Assembly (NCBI RefSeq): GCF_030265065.1
Contig: NC_080407.1
Span: 41,877,166 to 41,941,165 of the forward strand
Source of the DNA: Corythoichthys intestinalis
Taxonomy: Eukaryota > Chordata > Actinopteri > Syngnathiformes > Syngnathidae
Direction of reading: 5' to 3'
DNA length: 64,000 nt
Each line of letters begins with the position of its first letter. Position 1 is the first letter of the stretch. The notes beneath the pieces were generated by a model. It saw nothing but the letters and a program-made list of their open reading frames with translations. It ran no database searches and was not told the DNA's origin. Below are positions 21,188-33,738 of this stretch, one piece after another. Both the position numbers and the translations under genes were made by a program.

Positions 21188-23703
21188 AGGGGAACTGAAG
21201 AGCTTTTCAGATTTCGCTCTTAAGTGTTTTACTCAGTTGAATTGTATTAAATGAGTCATTCGCTCTCTCAAAAAGTCACATAAAAAAAAAATAATAATAA
21301 TTGACCGCGTAGTTTTTGAGTTATGGCCATAGCAACACCATAGCAACGAGGGACGCGCCGTCCTGCCGACCCCTACCTCGTGACGTAACTTCCAGGAAGT
21401 CTCGCCACCACTCTGAACACGGAAATATAGCACCACGCTATCCTCGCCATATATTGCAAACATTTTCTGGGTTTTACTCGCGGGATTCGTCATGCCATCT
21501 CGATGTGTAGCGATATGAATTACTCACAGGAAGACTCGAGACTCTAGGAGTGGTCAAAAAAAAAACTTCTGCAAAGGTTTGGACCGTTTTTGTTAGCATG
21601 CATACAGGTCCCCAATCGGCTCATTGTTTTCATCATTTCAGCCACGACAGCTTTGAAAACCGACAACAATGCAACCTTGGTTTTCCAAAGACGTAAGTAG
21701 AACATTAATGGCTTTTTTTTTTTTTTTTATAAACGAGGGTGACTCCTACTGCCAGTTTGTTGAAGTGCGACATTTTTTTTTTTTTTTTTTGCTGTTGGCC
21801 TGTCATAAGTAGATAGGTTGGCTGACATGTCGTCTACTCATGTGATTTTATTACTATATCAATAGGTGTTATGTAAATTCAAATGGCCCCAGCACCAAAT
21901 AGGTCCTTGGCTCGTTTTTTATATTTCAACATCAAGGTCTGCCTATTTGAAGAGGGAACAATAGCATCAAATAGATGCTGCTATGACTGGGGCAATATTA
22001 TTTGATCACCAAGAAATTATTATTAAATTAAAATTGGGATTCATCCAATATTTTCATGCTGCTGTGATTTTTTTTTTTCCCTCCAGGAAGCCAAACATAA
22101 AAAATTAAATGGCGGAAACCCTCAACACGATGAAAAAAGCGTTGCAAGTCAGTTGCCACCCAGTTTCCCAAAATCAAGAGAGAGTGGGTCGAGTCATATG
22201 ATGACCGAAGTGATCCAGTGTCCAGCGATGACGACTGAAGAGATCCTATGAGGCCTGCCAGATGCTGAATTTCTTCCGTCTGCGACATCAGATGACGATG
22301 ATTTAGGAGAAATAAATGTAGCAAATTTTGATGATATGAAATCATAAACTAGTCATATATACAGCACACATTTTTTAAAAGAAAAATCAAGTTCTTCATA
22401 TTTTAATGATAATGCATTATCTTTGTATAGAGAACACTTCATGCTACAGAAAAGAAATACATATTTCCCACTGCCATTATCATTTTTCAATGTTGCGCTA
22501 GTCCGTTGCTATCCTAACTTTGTGTTGCTTACTAAAATTATGCTCGTTGATGTGTGCCGTTGTGTGCTTGGTATAACATGTTGTGTCACAATCTGACAAC
22601 GAAAGCTAATGCTGATTCAACATAAACCTGGTATCATTTATTATTGCGGCCTATTGAATATTTTTTCAGTATGTAATATAATTACAATATATTATATACC
22701 AATAGAATACATTAAACAGTCAACAAAATGTGTCAATGTTGTTAACAATTTATGGTTTTATTTTTTTAATGAAATTCATGCCCCTGTCAGTGCTTCAGCC
22801 TCCGCAAGTTTGGCTCTCACGTCTGGGATCTCCTGATGACACAGGCATACTCTTGGAAGGGTAATAACTTGATGGTTTACAGCAACACCTGGAAAATAAA
22901 ATGGTTTTGTCATTTATTTTGAAATATCAATAACATATCATTCATTTAGCCACATTTGGGCTAGCTTTATCATATTTAGATCGGTAGGAGCTGTCCCATT
23001 ACCTAAAATCCAGTTTTAGCTATGTGTAGAGCATTCATTTAGCCACATTTGGGCTAGCTTGATCATATTTAGATCGGTAGGAGCTGTCCCATTACCTAAT
23101 ATCCAGTTTTAGCTATGTGTAGAGCATTCATTTAGCCACATTTGGGCTAGCTTTATCATATTTAGATCGGTAGGAGCTGTCCCATTACCTAATATCCAGT
23201 TTTAGCTATGTGTAGAGCATGGAAAAATATACAACCATGTAATTGCATTCTAATAAAAAAATCACGATGCTGGATTTACCACTCACTCTCCCATTCGTGA
23301 AGTGTCGAGCTGTCAATTGGCGTCATGACGCCATCTGCTGTGTCAAGTAAATCGCCGTCATCTGACGCCTCAGGTTCAAACATGTAGGGATTAATTGTAG
23401 TTCATCTTTCCTGGGAGCCTTTGCCATCGGTAGCGTCACGAAAGAGCGATCCTGAATGGTTACCTTTGGTGGAAATATCACTGACATCGTTGTTGCTGCT
23501 ATGTTAGCTGTGAGTAGTCTTCTGTTGCCTACGTCACACTTCCGGGTTTGCGAAGGGACCATTAACGGAGTGCAAAAAAACTAAAAAAACGCAAATTATC
23601 CTTACAATTACGTGTTGATAATGTCATGGTTGTTTTGACGAACTTGTCCCAAGTTTATATTCATAAAATTACACCAAAATCCGGAAAGGTCTTCAGTTCC
23701 CCT
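21188..23703. mobile_element. TTAA-flanked DNA element (Kolobok- or piggyBac-like), 2.5 kb
   Basis: TTAA lies at 21184-21187 and 23704-23707. The ends are AGGGGAACTGAAGA and, inverted, AGGGGAACTGAAGA, followed by CTTTTC/CCTTTCC. On the minus strand at about 22780-22890 there is an exon-like piece with VCLCHQEIPDVRAKLAEAEA. An ATG with PSRCVA at about 21492 recalls a THAP start. THAP plus a TTAA target would fit Kolobok, but the evidence is thin. The element also holds poly-T runs and a 93-bp minisatellite. A second, broken copy is at 40068-40154 and 44519-44708. Confidence 0.7.
22940..23218. repeat. 93-bp minisatellite, three copies
   Basis: Units starting ATTCATTTAGCCACATTTGG lie at 22940, 23033 and 23126, exactly 93 bp apart, with only a few differences. 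They are inside the TTAA element and probably arose there. Confidence 0.88.
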
Positions 23704-23707
23704 TTAA

Positions 23708-25225
23708 AGAGCATACGACACGAGAAAAAAAGTCTTAAATGGCATTACTATATGAATTAGAATCATATTTTGAGACGATTCGACTATATACAACAATTTA
23801 GCAAAGCGCAGATGACGAGAAATTAGTCTTTTAATCTTCCGGTTAGCCACGCCTACCATTATAGGGCTTTAGCGTCCCCAACAGGTGGATGACGTCAGCG
23901 GTAGACTGGGCTCATCGGTTTTACTATTCAGCCCATTGAGGGGGAATTATTCAGAACGAGGAAAACGCGACGAAGAGAGCCGCAAAATGTAATTGTTTCA
24001 GTCTCTCTACTCCAATATTTTTACAGGATATTCTTTTTATCCTAGTATTTTTCCCCAATAGCTATATAAATGGCTTGAGAAGGACCAGTCAGCCCGTCGA
24101 GGGGGAACTATTCACAACGAGTAAAACGCGACAAAGAGAGCGGCAAAATGTCATTGTTTCTGTCTCTTTACTTCAATATTTTTACAGGATATTCTTTTTA
24201 TCCAAGTATTTTCCCCAATTGCTAAATAAATGGCATGGTCATGACAAATAACAGTCTTGTGGTGAATGGAATATGAAATAATAAAAATGCATTTTTTCAG
24301 GACCACATGGCACAATTACTCCACAATGGTCAAAACTGTCGACTTCACCTTTACTGTCGCACCTCCCGAACGATATTTTATGACACCTAAATCGGACATA
24401 TGTCATTTCCCTTCCCCGGCTTCGGAGAATGTAAACAAACCAGAAGGCGTGACAGCTAGCCGACATGCTAACCCGAACCGAGTGATGTTTCAAAGTCTTT
24501 GAAGCGGAAAATCACACATAACTAGCCTGGATTATTTGACATGACGACCCGGTTGTCGATTGTCTTCGCGGATCGGCAAACCGCCCGGCAGAAAGCAATT
24601 TACAGTTCATTCCCCGGAGGAGGGTGGCTGCCGTTGTTGTGCAGCTAACATGCTGCTAATGAGTATGAGGAGAGCTTTTTACATGCCTATCAATGATCAA
24701 ACGTAAGTAGTCCTTTATTTAAAGGAAGTTTGTAGTGTTTACTTTGTAATCGTTGTATTCATATTTGACATAATACAAAACAAGATGTTTACTCACTTCC
24801 TCGTAAGTCCCATGGTCCCACAGTAGTAGGGCTTGTTTTGGCCAATACCCACGGTGAATGGGAACCTTTTGGAACTCCAAAAAGGCGCACACGCCTCTCC
24901 CTCATACAGAATGATTTTTCTGCAGCCGTTTGGCTGGCGTGATGCGAAAAATAAATGTATTAATCCACAAAATCAGCTGAATCCTTCGTCCTCATACACA
25001 ACAGTACACTGTAGCGTGAAGAGGACGTCTTCTACCGTACACGTCACAGCGCCCTCCTCCTCAATGCAAGACCGAAGCCGGAAGTCACTCATTTTCATGG
25101 CGCGGGATTAAAAAAACTAAATATAGTGATCGCTTCCACACACATCCAAGCGGTCCATATCATTCAGGGGCATAAAATACCGCGTGTATTATGAAATAAA
25201 CATGCTTTTTCGTGTCACATGAACT
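23708..25225. mobile_element. TTAA-flanked repeat family 'T2', copy 1
   Basis: TTAA lies at 23704-23707 (shared with the neighbour) and 25226-25229. The ends are AGAGCATACGACACGAG and, inverted, AGTTCATGTGACACGAAA. The body matches copies 2 and 3 (35171 and 50048) in reverse orientation. It contains about two ~160-bp internal repeats (TATTTTTACAGGATATTC with AGCTATATAAATGGC). No transposase is visible, and the 84-92-codon frames shared by the copies look incidental. Confidence 0.8.
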
Positions 25226-25407
25226 TTAAGTAAATACATAAATATCAATGAGGGTGGTTTAAATACACTACGTGACTAATGTGGTCAATAGATCAACACT
25301 GCTTACAAGAAAACAATGCTTAAAAGTATGAGAGGTAAACACAAGCAAAAAGCATTTTGAGGCAATGAAAACGCAATAAAAGACTCAAGAAAAACAAAAA
25401 TACTAAG

Positions 25408-25620
25408 TACAGTCGTACCGCTACATACGAAGTTAATTCATTCTAGGACCTTGTTTGTAAGTCGAAATGGTCGTATGTCGAGCAGGACTTTCCCATAAGA
25501 ATACATTATATTTCCATGAATACAATGTTATTACATTATTACACATAGCAAAACAAAAAATATATAAATCAAAATCTGAATAATAAAAATACTAATAATT
25601 CCTATAATAATGTAACGAAC
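25408..25620. mobile_element. MITE-like fragment (CAGTCGTACC end)
   Basis: ACAGTCGTACCGCTACATAC followed by GGTCGTATGTCGAGCAGG is the end of a small repeat common in fish genomes. The other end was not found. 25230-25408 shows nothing recognisable. Confidence 0.5.
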
Positions 25621-25899
25621 CGGGTTCTAAGATGGTTTGGGTTTAAGTTCTTGATGGCGTGTCTTTGACCGGAATCGTTACGTCCTAGCATAGCATTTGT
25701 TTGGTGCTGACATCACTCGTTGTAATTTCAGATGAGTATTTTGATGTACCGTATTTTGGAAAGACAAAGGTTCCTGAGGACAAGGTTCCGCTAACAAAAT
25801 TAACAATACTGTTGTGGTGCTCTAGACCGTCACGTTCCGAAATATTTAATCAGCATCCGAGGCTAATGTCGATCAGATGGCACTGGGATAGATGGCGCC

Positions 25900-28748
25900 A
25901 ACCGCTTGTCGTTTGACCGTCGCTTGACAGTTGTTAGACAGTTTTGTGAATGCAGACCTTTGCAATTGGAATCGAAAATTTCTTGTGACTTTTGAAAACT
26001 CTGGAAGGAATTGCAGGAGTTAGATGTCACGTTTTCGCCCTCTCTGCTCGGATTTGGTGTTGTTGCTTGGAACTAAAAGTTAGCCGGCGGCTACGTGGAA
26101 GCTAATTAGCGTCACCTAGCAAAATGGGCCAAAAGAAGGCATTAACTTCCAAAGAGGGCGGCGATATCAAGAAATCTCTTGACTTCCTATCAGAGGAGAT
26201 TTCTCTGATTGAAGTTGCAGCAGAAATCCATCCTGAACCTGGTGGAAGGAGTGAAGGCTCTCTGAATCCAGAATGCCGAGAAGGACCGGCGTCTGGTGCA
26301 GTTGGGAGTGCCAAGTGACAGAATTGGAGCAGCACACAAGGATCAACGATGTGATCGTAACTGGGCTCCGGATCAAGCCGTGGTCATACGCCCGGGCGGT
26401 GACCGTTAACGTTGGGGAGCCCAGCGAGCAGGATGTCGGCTCTGTTGAGCAACGGGATTTTTTCCAGTCCAAAAGGATTGAGGTGGATCGGAATAACATC
26501 GAGGCCTGCCAGCGACAAACGATGTTATCATCAGGTTTGTCACTGTTAAAACAAGTAAGGAAGCTGAGGGGAACCACCAACGTATTCAGGAATGAGAATC
26601 TGACAAAGCAAAGCGGTGAAATCGCTGGAAAAGCACGACTAATGAAAAAATAATATATTAGTGATCACCTACCAATTTTTACAGTTTATAACGGCACCCA
26701 GTTAAGAAATTTGTCAGAGCAGAATGTCAAGTACAGGCGAGTAACGACAGAAGAAACTCTGAACTCATTTTAAAAGGATTTACTGACACAAAATTGCGAA
26801 AATGTACGTAATGGAATTGACATTGACTGTGTATATGAAAAGTTTTTAAGAATATATTCACATCATTATATGATAATAACTGTCCAATACAACGGTACAG
26901 CAGAAAACAAAAGTACAAAGATCGAACATGGTTCACGAAGGGATTACAAAATGCTTGTAAGAAGAAAAATACACTGTATAGAGAATTCATAAAACAAAGA
27001 ACTACAGAGGCAGAAAAAAAATATAAAAATAAACTGACCAATATCATAAGGGTATGTAGGAAAGAATACTATAGTAAAATATTGTATAACAACCAAAACA
27101 ATATTAAAGGAATATGGGACATATTGAATGGAATTATTAAAAATGGTGCTAGGCAACAGAGCTATCCTCAATACTTTGGGGAAAATGATGTGAAGAATAA
27201 TAATATGGACGACATCTTCAGCAGCTTTAATGATTTCTTTGTATTCTTTGTTGGACCAAATCTGGCAAAAAAATTTTTTAAATAAAAATCCAGGTGCAAG
27301 TTTATCTGAGGAGTGGAATGTAAACCTCATTGAAAGGTGAAGTGGTGCCTCCTTCCACAATTTTCCAAAATTCTTGAAAAATGATTCAACAACAGATTAG
27401 GTAAATTCATAAGTAAATATAATTTACTGCTTCGACAGTCAGGATGGATTTAGGGCAAACAGTTCAATATCACTAGTTTTAATTGAATCGGTTGAGGAGA
27501 TCAGTAACGCTATTGATCACAAATTACAATCAGTTGGAATATTCCTAGATCTTAAGAAAGCATTTGACACTATTAATCATGACATTTTAATCAATAAGCT
27601 TGAAAAGTATGGGATCAGGAGGGTGGCATTACAGTGGGTGAAGAGGGTGACTATTCATCATCATGCTTTGACATTCCTTGTGGCGTCCCCCAGGGTTTAG
27701 TGTTAGGTCCAAAACTGTTTAAAGACATGGTTTGACACAAACAAATTATCATTAAATTTAAGTAAAACAAATTCATGTATTTTAGCAGATACAATAAATA
27801 TAGTCAAATACGAATACAGATAGATGGGGTGAAACTGAAAGGGTCTATATGAGAACAAGTTTCTTGGGGTAGTTATTGATGACAAGTTTAACTGGGAAGC
27901 TCATATAAAACATATACAAAGTATCAAGAAGCATATCAGTCCTGAATAAAGCTAAACACAGTCTTGACAATAAATTGCTCCACATTCTTTAATCCTGCCA
28001 TATTTACACGACTGTGCAGAGGTCTGGGGTAGCACTTATAAATGTAGAATAAAATCACTATCCATTTTGCAAAAATGAGCCATAAGAATAGTACATAATG
28101 CTGGTTATAGGGATCATACTAATATGTTATTTTTAAAATTCAGAATATTAAAAGTCACGGATTTGGTTCATTTTCAAACAGCTCAGCTCATGTATATGGC
28201 TATACACAGGTCATTTCCTGCCAATTTCCAGAAATTGTCTTTTAACAGAGAAGGTCAATACAGTTTGAGAGGGGAGCTTCACTGACAGCCTCAGAGGGTA
28301 CGGACTACATTAAAAAGTTTTGTGTTTCTGTTTGTGAAGTGAGGCTGTGGAATTAGTCAAGCAATGTCCAAGCAGTTTAGGAAGTGGCACATGCACAGGG
28401 TATAGGGAAGAAGAAGGGTTTTAATAATAGGGGGTTTTCACGTTTCTGTATTGTCTGGTCCTTATTTTTCTCTTGCATCTTATGTATATGGTTATTTACT
28501 TTATTTCTTTGTTGATATGAAGACTCGTTAAATAGGGCGGACTGATATAATTAAGGAATAGAAAAGGGGGTGAAGGTTTTAATAAGCAAATGCTTCATCC
28601 TACTCCTTTTTGGACACAATGAATACATTCTGATATCATTTTTAATATCGTCTTAAACATTGTTTTTGTTATCTCAAGTATTATCATTGGTTTTGTCTTT
28701 TTTTAAATTTTATTTTCAAATGTCCAAAATAAAGCATTCATTCATTCA
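25900..28748 (+). mobile_element. Jockey-superfamily LINE (CR1/Rex1-like), decayed
   Basis: The order is a 5' leader, an ORF1-type frame (26124-26650), endonuclease-to-RT linker pieces (about 26640-27300), RT pieces (GIFLDLKKAFDTINHDILI at about 27538-27596, CGVPQG at about 27680, PRFLGVVIDD-like text at about 27860) and a thumb region (about 28000-28260). It ends with AATAAAG and CATTCATTCATTC. There are many stops and at least four frame breaks. The catalytic YxDD block is not readable. The clade is an inference from the text of the RT pieces. Confidence 0.7.
26124..26652 (+). pseudogene. LINE ORF1 protein remnant
   Basis: MGQKKALTSKEGGDIKKSLD opens a charged N-terminus (26124-26318). A second frame from 26273 reads ELEQHTRINDVIVTGLRI and ends KARLMKK at 26650. 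This is an L1-type ORF1 pattern: coiled region, then an RRM-like DVIVTGL. ORF1 proteins coat the element RNA. The two frames overlap through a frameshift. Confidence 0.55.
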
Positions 28749-29118
28749 AAAACAATACGGAATAAATACGGAGTAACGGATTTCCTTAAAAGGTAAGGAA
28801 ATCCGTTACCTTTTAGCTCATCTACATGAAATTTTAATCCATCGAAGGATTTGTACGAATACTTTGTCTGAGCTCCCAGCTAAGGTGCATGTACATAAAG
28901 TATGCAGCCCCTTATTCAGTTACATTACTCCTATGTAATAATACTTTTTTTCCTTGTAGTAAGAGTAAAATCTTGTCATTTTCCCCCCACCCTTTATTTG
29001 TCCGCAATATTCTGTTGTAACAGCAACTGTCAGGCAAGAGTAGAAATAGTGACTTTTTAAATTATAATCACCATCCCCAAAAAAACTAATAATTGTGAAC
29101 CAATCATAATTTTGCATC

Positions 29119-29124
29119 TTTATT
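29119..29124 (-). terminator. Possible polyadenylation signal of ZNF gene 2
   Basis: TTTATT on the plus strand is AATAAA on the gene strand, about 300 bases after the stop codon. The matching place in ZNF gene 3 (about 54626) reads CATAAA instead. Confidence 0.4.
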
Positions 29125-29428
29125 ATACTATTGATGAATGATTTAGACATTTTGTAATTTGGGGTCTACCGTTTCAAATATTAGCTGTGAAAAGTGTAGT
29201 TTGAAAGCGAGAGAGTATTGTATAAATAATGCCACTCAACTTGAGAGTTAAATCAGGTGAGCCAGTATTTTTGGCAACCGTGTGGATCCACGTCATACAA
29301 GGTTTGGACAAATCACATGTAAGGCACCAATACTGCCCATCCTCAACAGGATTTGAGGAAACTCAACAAACTACAATTGACCTGCGTGCACAATCTAATG
29401 AAGGTAGTATGTATGACAAACAAAACAG

Positions 29429-30879
29429 TCATTGGCCACTGCTTCTCACACCAATACACACGTGTCTCTTAAGCCGATCCTTGCGAGCAAATTTTTGACC
29501 ACAATCTGAGCAGGAAAAAGGTTTTTCACCTGTGTGGGTTCTTGTGTGTGTGTTTAAGGCGCCCTTCTGAGTGAATCTTTTTCCACAATCTGAGCAGACA
29601 AAAGGTTTTTCACCAGTGTGGGCTCTTGTGTGTACTTTTAATTGTTGAATTTGAGAGAATCCTTGACCACAAACTGAGCAGGAAAAAGGTTTTTCGCCAG
29701 TGTGGGTTCTTGTGTGTACTTTTAAGCTACTCTTAAGACTGAATCCTTGACCACAAACTGAGCAGACGAAAGGTTTTTCACCTGTATGGGTCCTTGTGTG
29801 TGCATCTAAGGTGGTCTTCTGAGTGAATCTTTTTCTACAAACTGAGCAGGAAAAAGGTTTTTCACCAGTGTGGGTTCTTGTGTGTACTTTTAAGTCTGTA
29901 ATTTGAGTGAATCTTTTCCCACAAACTGAGCAGGAAAAAGGTTTTTCACCAGTGTGGGTTCTTGTGTGTACTTTTAAGGCACTCTTATAAATGAATTCTT
30001 GACCACAATCTGAGCAGGAAAAAGGTTTTTCGCCAGTGTGGGTTCTCGTGTGTTCGATTAAGTTATCTTTTCGAGTGAATCCTTGACCACAAACTGAGCA
30101 GGAAAAAGGTTTTTTGCCAGTGTGGGTTCTTGTGTGTACTTTTAAGGCACTCTTATTACTGAATCCTCGACCACAAACTGAGCAGGAAAAAGGTTTTTCG
30201 CCAGTGTGGGTTCTTGTGTGTACTTTTAAGTTACTCTTAAGACTGAATCCTTGACCACAAACTGAGCAGGGAAAAGGTTTTTCACCAGTGTGGGTTCTTG
30301 TGTGTCTGTTTAAGCTGCCCTTTCGACCGAATCTTTGACCACAAACTGAGCAGGGAAAAGGTTTTTCACCAGTGTGAGTTCTTGTGTGATTTTTTAAAGT
30401 GTTCTTGGAACTGAATTTTTGACCACAATCTGAGCAGACAAGACGATTTTCACCAGTGTGGCTCTTCATATGCAAACGACAAGTATAGTTATTAGCAAAG
30501 GTTTCCACACAGTGAGATTTCTTATGACCATCATCTTTGTAAGGTGAGTGTGACGTGCCGCCATTTCTATCTGATGGTGCGATGAAAATGTGTGCTTCCA
30601 GTCCATCTTTTGAGCTGCTGCTTGGAGGCTCCGTCCCTCTGCTGGGCTCACTCAGACCATACTCGCTATTCAAGGGCTCACCAGTGGACATGGTGATATC
30701 TTCCTCCTCTTTAACGTTTGGCAACTCTACCTCCTCCTTTTTGATTGCAAGTTGTACTTCTCTCTTTTGCTGTTGAGGGCGTTCTGGCTTTTCCTGTTTC
30801 ATTTGCGGATGCTCAACTTCCTCTTGAATGTCAGGAGACTCAGACCCCTGCCACTCAGGACCAAGATATTTGCTGAAAC
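29429..30879 (-). CDS. ZNF gene 2: C2H2 zinc-finger protein, terminal exon
   Basis: The exon starts after TCTTGCAG at 30880 in phase 1 (GFSKYLGPEW) and ends with GVRSSGQ and a stop. The open frame reaching 30892 continues into intron. The acidic linker (EEVEHPQMKQE, IKKEEVEL, VKEEEDI) is followed by a degenerate finger (VETFANNYTC..HMKSHTGEN) and 12 finger units with HTGEKPF linkers; the last ends RHVCIG and lacks a normal second His. Helices vary (SSKNTLKN, GRKGSLNR, TRKDNLIE, TQITDLKV), so the fingers would read different triplets. It is probably a nuclear transcription regulator. The family is clear, but no orthologue can be named. The first coding exon is probably at 39179-39305, which joins in frame. 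Confidence 0.88.
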
Positions 30880-31026
30880 CTGCAAGACACAAGACAAATG
30901 ATATATCTTATGGACCGTCCTTCCAGCTCCTAGGCCGTGAGGTTAGACTGGCTGAGTGAGCGAGAGAGAGAGAGAGAGAGAGAGTATATGTGCGCGTGTG
31001 TACAAGATGCATTCTGGGCTGTCATT

Positions 31027-31494
31027 TAGTGATGTGTCGGTCGCGAACGAGCCGGTACAAAGACCCGGCTCTTTGAAGTGAACGAAGGGAGCCGGCACAA
31101 CACCGGCACCCTCCCTCGAGAGCCGGCTCTTTATTTTCCCTCCCTCTCTCTCTCTCGCGCTCGCTCCCACTTTCTCACGTGTCTGAAGCGAGGTGTAGCA
31201 GTGGCTCAGGTGAGGGAGTGCCGTGCGCAGAGTGGGAGAAAGGGGAGAGGCCAGGGGCTTGGTCGTACTGCACGCCACGCCACGGAGTGCACGCCACGCT
31301 GAGCACCGTCCGTCGCACAGCTGCAAGTGCACAGCCACAGACACACAGGAGGAGGAGGAAAAGACGACACACGAACGCGGTTTGTAGGCCTTCAAGATGA
31401 GCCGAAAACGCAGTAACATTTGGAGACATTTAAATTGGTTAAAAGTCTGATGACGTTAGGGCAGAATGCAGTGTCTGCAAACTTATCCCCTTAT
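31027..31494 (+). mobile_element. 5' fragment of a hAT transposon with BED-finger start
   Basis: TAGTGATGTGTCGGTCGCGA and GCCGGCTCTTT begin a well-known fish hAT family. A GC-rich leader follows. At about 31397 MSRKRSNIWRHL begins a BED finger and, after a one-base break, SDDVRAECSVCKL. The element is cut by the ISL2EU-like insertion at 31495. Copy B of the ZNF duplication lacks it, so it inserted after the duplication. Confidence 0.75.
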
Positions 31495-32100
31495 ATAGAC
31501 CCTACTCACCTACGTCACAAAATGGGCGTGTCGCTGTTTCCGGCCGCCATACTGTACCTCTTTTTCAGACCTATTCTCATTGTTTTCAATTAGTCGAGCA
31601 AGTTATAGAGCAATTCATGGAAGCCCCGGTGTTATCTGACGCTGTAAACTCATTGGATCCGTTGCATAAAAGGCGTTACGTGGAAAAGCTTCAGTTTATC
31701 CATTCGCCAGATCCGTATTTGATGCCTAAATCGATGTTTTTCGACCCGCTGGCTTCGCCTGACATCTGATACCCACACAAAATCAGCCTATTCTCACGAA
31801 AGTTTGAAAAACTTTAAGAGCTTGGAGGCTTATAAATGCTACGTTGCTGGTTGGGTGAAACAGGTCCTCGTACACGAAAATTCGGCAGGAATCTTGCGCT
31901 CGGAAGGTGAGTTACGAAATTTTCAATTCAAAATCTTTTGTTCTTGCTAACATCCACTGTCAAGTCTAATGTATTTCATGTCATTTGTCAATGGAGCTAG
32001 GGCTTTTAATGTTTATGTGGTTTAGCGATAGCACTAACTACATACATACGTGTATGTTGTCGGCGATTAGCCTAGCAATGATCTTAATTGTGGTTGTCAG

Positions 32101-33310
32101 CTAGAGCCTAGTTCGGGCCTAAAAAATCCAGCCCGACCCGACACGGCCCGCTGGTATTGAGGCCCGACCCGGCCCGAGCTCGATCACTTAACTAGATTTG
32201 CAAGCCCGAGCCCGAAAAACCCGATTTTTTTTTTTTTTGAGTGACGCGGAAAAAACGCAGCAGCAGCAATTTATTTTCATTTCTTCAAGTTGGCAGAAAA
32301 AAACGCAAGTTTTCTTAATGTTTAAATAATCTACATATTTTTTTGAGAATTATCAAAGCATTCACTCAACGAAATAACGCTGGGAAAGTTTGTTAAACAT
32401 ATTTCTGAGTGTGTGGGATATTGTTCTCACATGGACGCGCCTCTCTGACAAGGAGAGGGAACAGCAGCAAAAAAAATAAAATAAAACTACAAATGCTTTG
32501 AAATAACATTCTTTATTGTAACGACATCAATACCAAAATAAAAAATAAAAATGAAATAAAAGCTTTAAACTGCGGGCTGGCCTTGCCTGCAGTCGGCAAC
32601 TTGCGGCCCCCGCCTCTTGTCTTGCTCTTTATTACTGTGACATAATTAGACCGGCTCTGACTAAAAATGGCGATTTGAACAGCAGGATATTATGGGTTAT
32701 ACTTACACTGGTTATATTTTTTGGTCGTCGTCGTGCAGAAATAAAATTGCCGCACTTCTCCATTATTTTCTGCTTTACTCGAAGAGGCGCGGCCCTCGAA
32801 ACAAAGGATAATAAAGATGTTTGAGCAGTTTCTTTTTTGCCCGCACAGCTTTTAAGATGCCTGCTCAGCGTCGAAGTGCCAGTCTTTTTGCTGTTGTACG
32901 AGAGCAATGTGCCGCACTTGTTACATTCGACGAAGCCGACACAGTTTTTTGTTGCATCTTCCACGATCAAATGAAATTCTTGCCTCTTCCATTCCCTCGT
33001 CTTCAGTTTGTTTTTAGCTTCTTTCTGCTCCAAATTGGAAAAGTACCAAGAGGATGAGTTGTGTACACTCGGTGCAGAGAGGGAGGACAAGAACAAAAAG
33101 CGGCCGGCGCCACGGCGTTCGTGCACACACGCACAAGCAAAAGCGCAATACAGAGAGCCTGCTCTCCAAATTTTTATATATTTATTTATTTATTTTTATT
33201 TTTTTATTTAAATTTTTTTTTTTTTTTTAAATAATTTATTAGTCCGGCATGGCGGCCCGACCCGACTTGACCCGAACGTGAATGCTTAAAATGTGGGCCC
33301 GACCCGACCC
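32101..33310 (-). mobile_element. hAT element within ISL2EU-like element A
   Basis: The left side has TCGGGCCTAAAAAATCCAGC and many CCCGACCCG words, and the right side ends GGGCCCGACCCGACCCG. It carries a minus-strand BED-finger frame. I find no 8-bp target duplication: TTGTCAGC at the left is not repeated at the right. Confidence 0.75.
32632..33126 (-). pseudogene. hAT transposase N-terminus, BED finger
   Basis: The 164-codon frame contains FVECNKCGTLLSYNSKKTG and TSTLSRHLKSC, a C-x2-C ... H-x4-C BED-type finger, then a lysine-rich stretch, and stops soon after. No catalytic core follows. BED fingers direct hAT transposases to their ends. Confidence 0.75.
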
Positions 33311-33330
33311 GAATGCACATTAATAATCAA

Positions 33331-33520
33331 AATGGTGAAGGCGTGTGTGGCGGTCGGTGGCAATAACAGTGAAGATAGACGGAGAGACTTGAAGTTCTAC
33401 CGGATTCCGAGAGACACGGAGAGAGGAGAGCGAGATGGGCTGCTGCAATTCGACGAGAAAACTGGGCTCCAAACGATTACCACAGATTATGTAGTAGTCA
33501 TTTTATATCTGGTAAGATGC
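33331..33520 (+). pseudogene. THAP-domain exon of ISL2EU-like element A
   Basis: MVKACVAVGGNNSEDRRRDL and KFYRIPRDTE form the start of a THAP zinc-binding domain, but the second Cys is Gly here (VGGNN against VGCNN at 48540). The frame then departs from the family pattern. THAP domains bind the ends of P-, Kolobok- and ISL2EU-type elements. Confidence 0.75.
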
Positions 33521-33738
33521 ATTTAATATATATTTAGAGGGTTATGGGCTGACAACCACAATTAAGATCATTGCTAGGCTAATCGCCGACAACATACACG
33601 TATGTATGTAGTGAGAGTGCTATCGCTAAACCATATAAACATTAAAAGCCCTAACTCCATTGACAAATGACATGAAATACATTAGACTTGACAGTGGACG
33701 TTAGCAAGAACAAAAGATTTTGAATTGAAAATTTCGTA

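Larger units (their letters stand above)
28793..31026. repeat. Duplicated ZNF locus, copy A
   Basis: The sequence from AAGGAAATCCGTTACC through the ZNF gene 2 finger exon to CATTCTGGGCTGTCAT is present again at 54303-56890 with the same order and few differences outside the finger array. The similarity includes the 3' flank, the exon, the splice acceptor and an AG-rich run at 30960-30984. It is a segmental duplication that produced ZNF genes 2 and 3. Confidence 0.85.

Noticed and set aside
22940-23218. CRISPR-like array
   Set aside because: The units are 93-bp head-to-tail repeats without unique spacers, in a vertebrate transposon.
30943-31429. Overlapping minus-strand frames of 158 and 84 codons
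   Set aside because: They are antisense readings of a GC-rich hAT leader, with low-complexity ends and no conserved motif.
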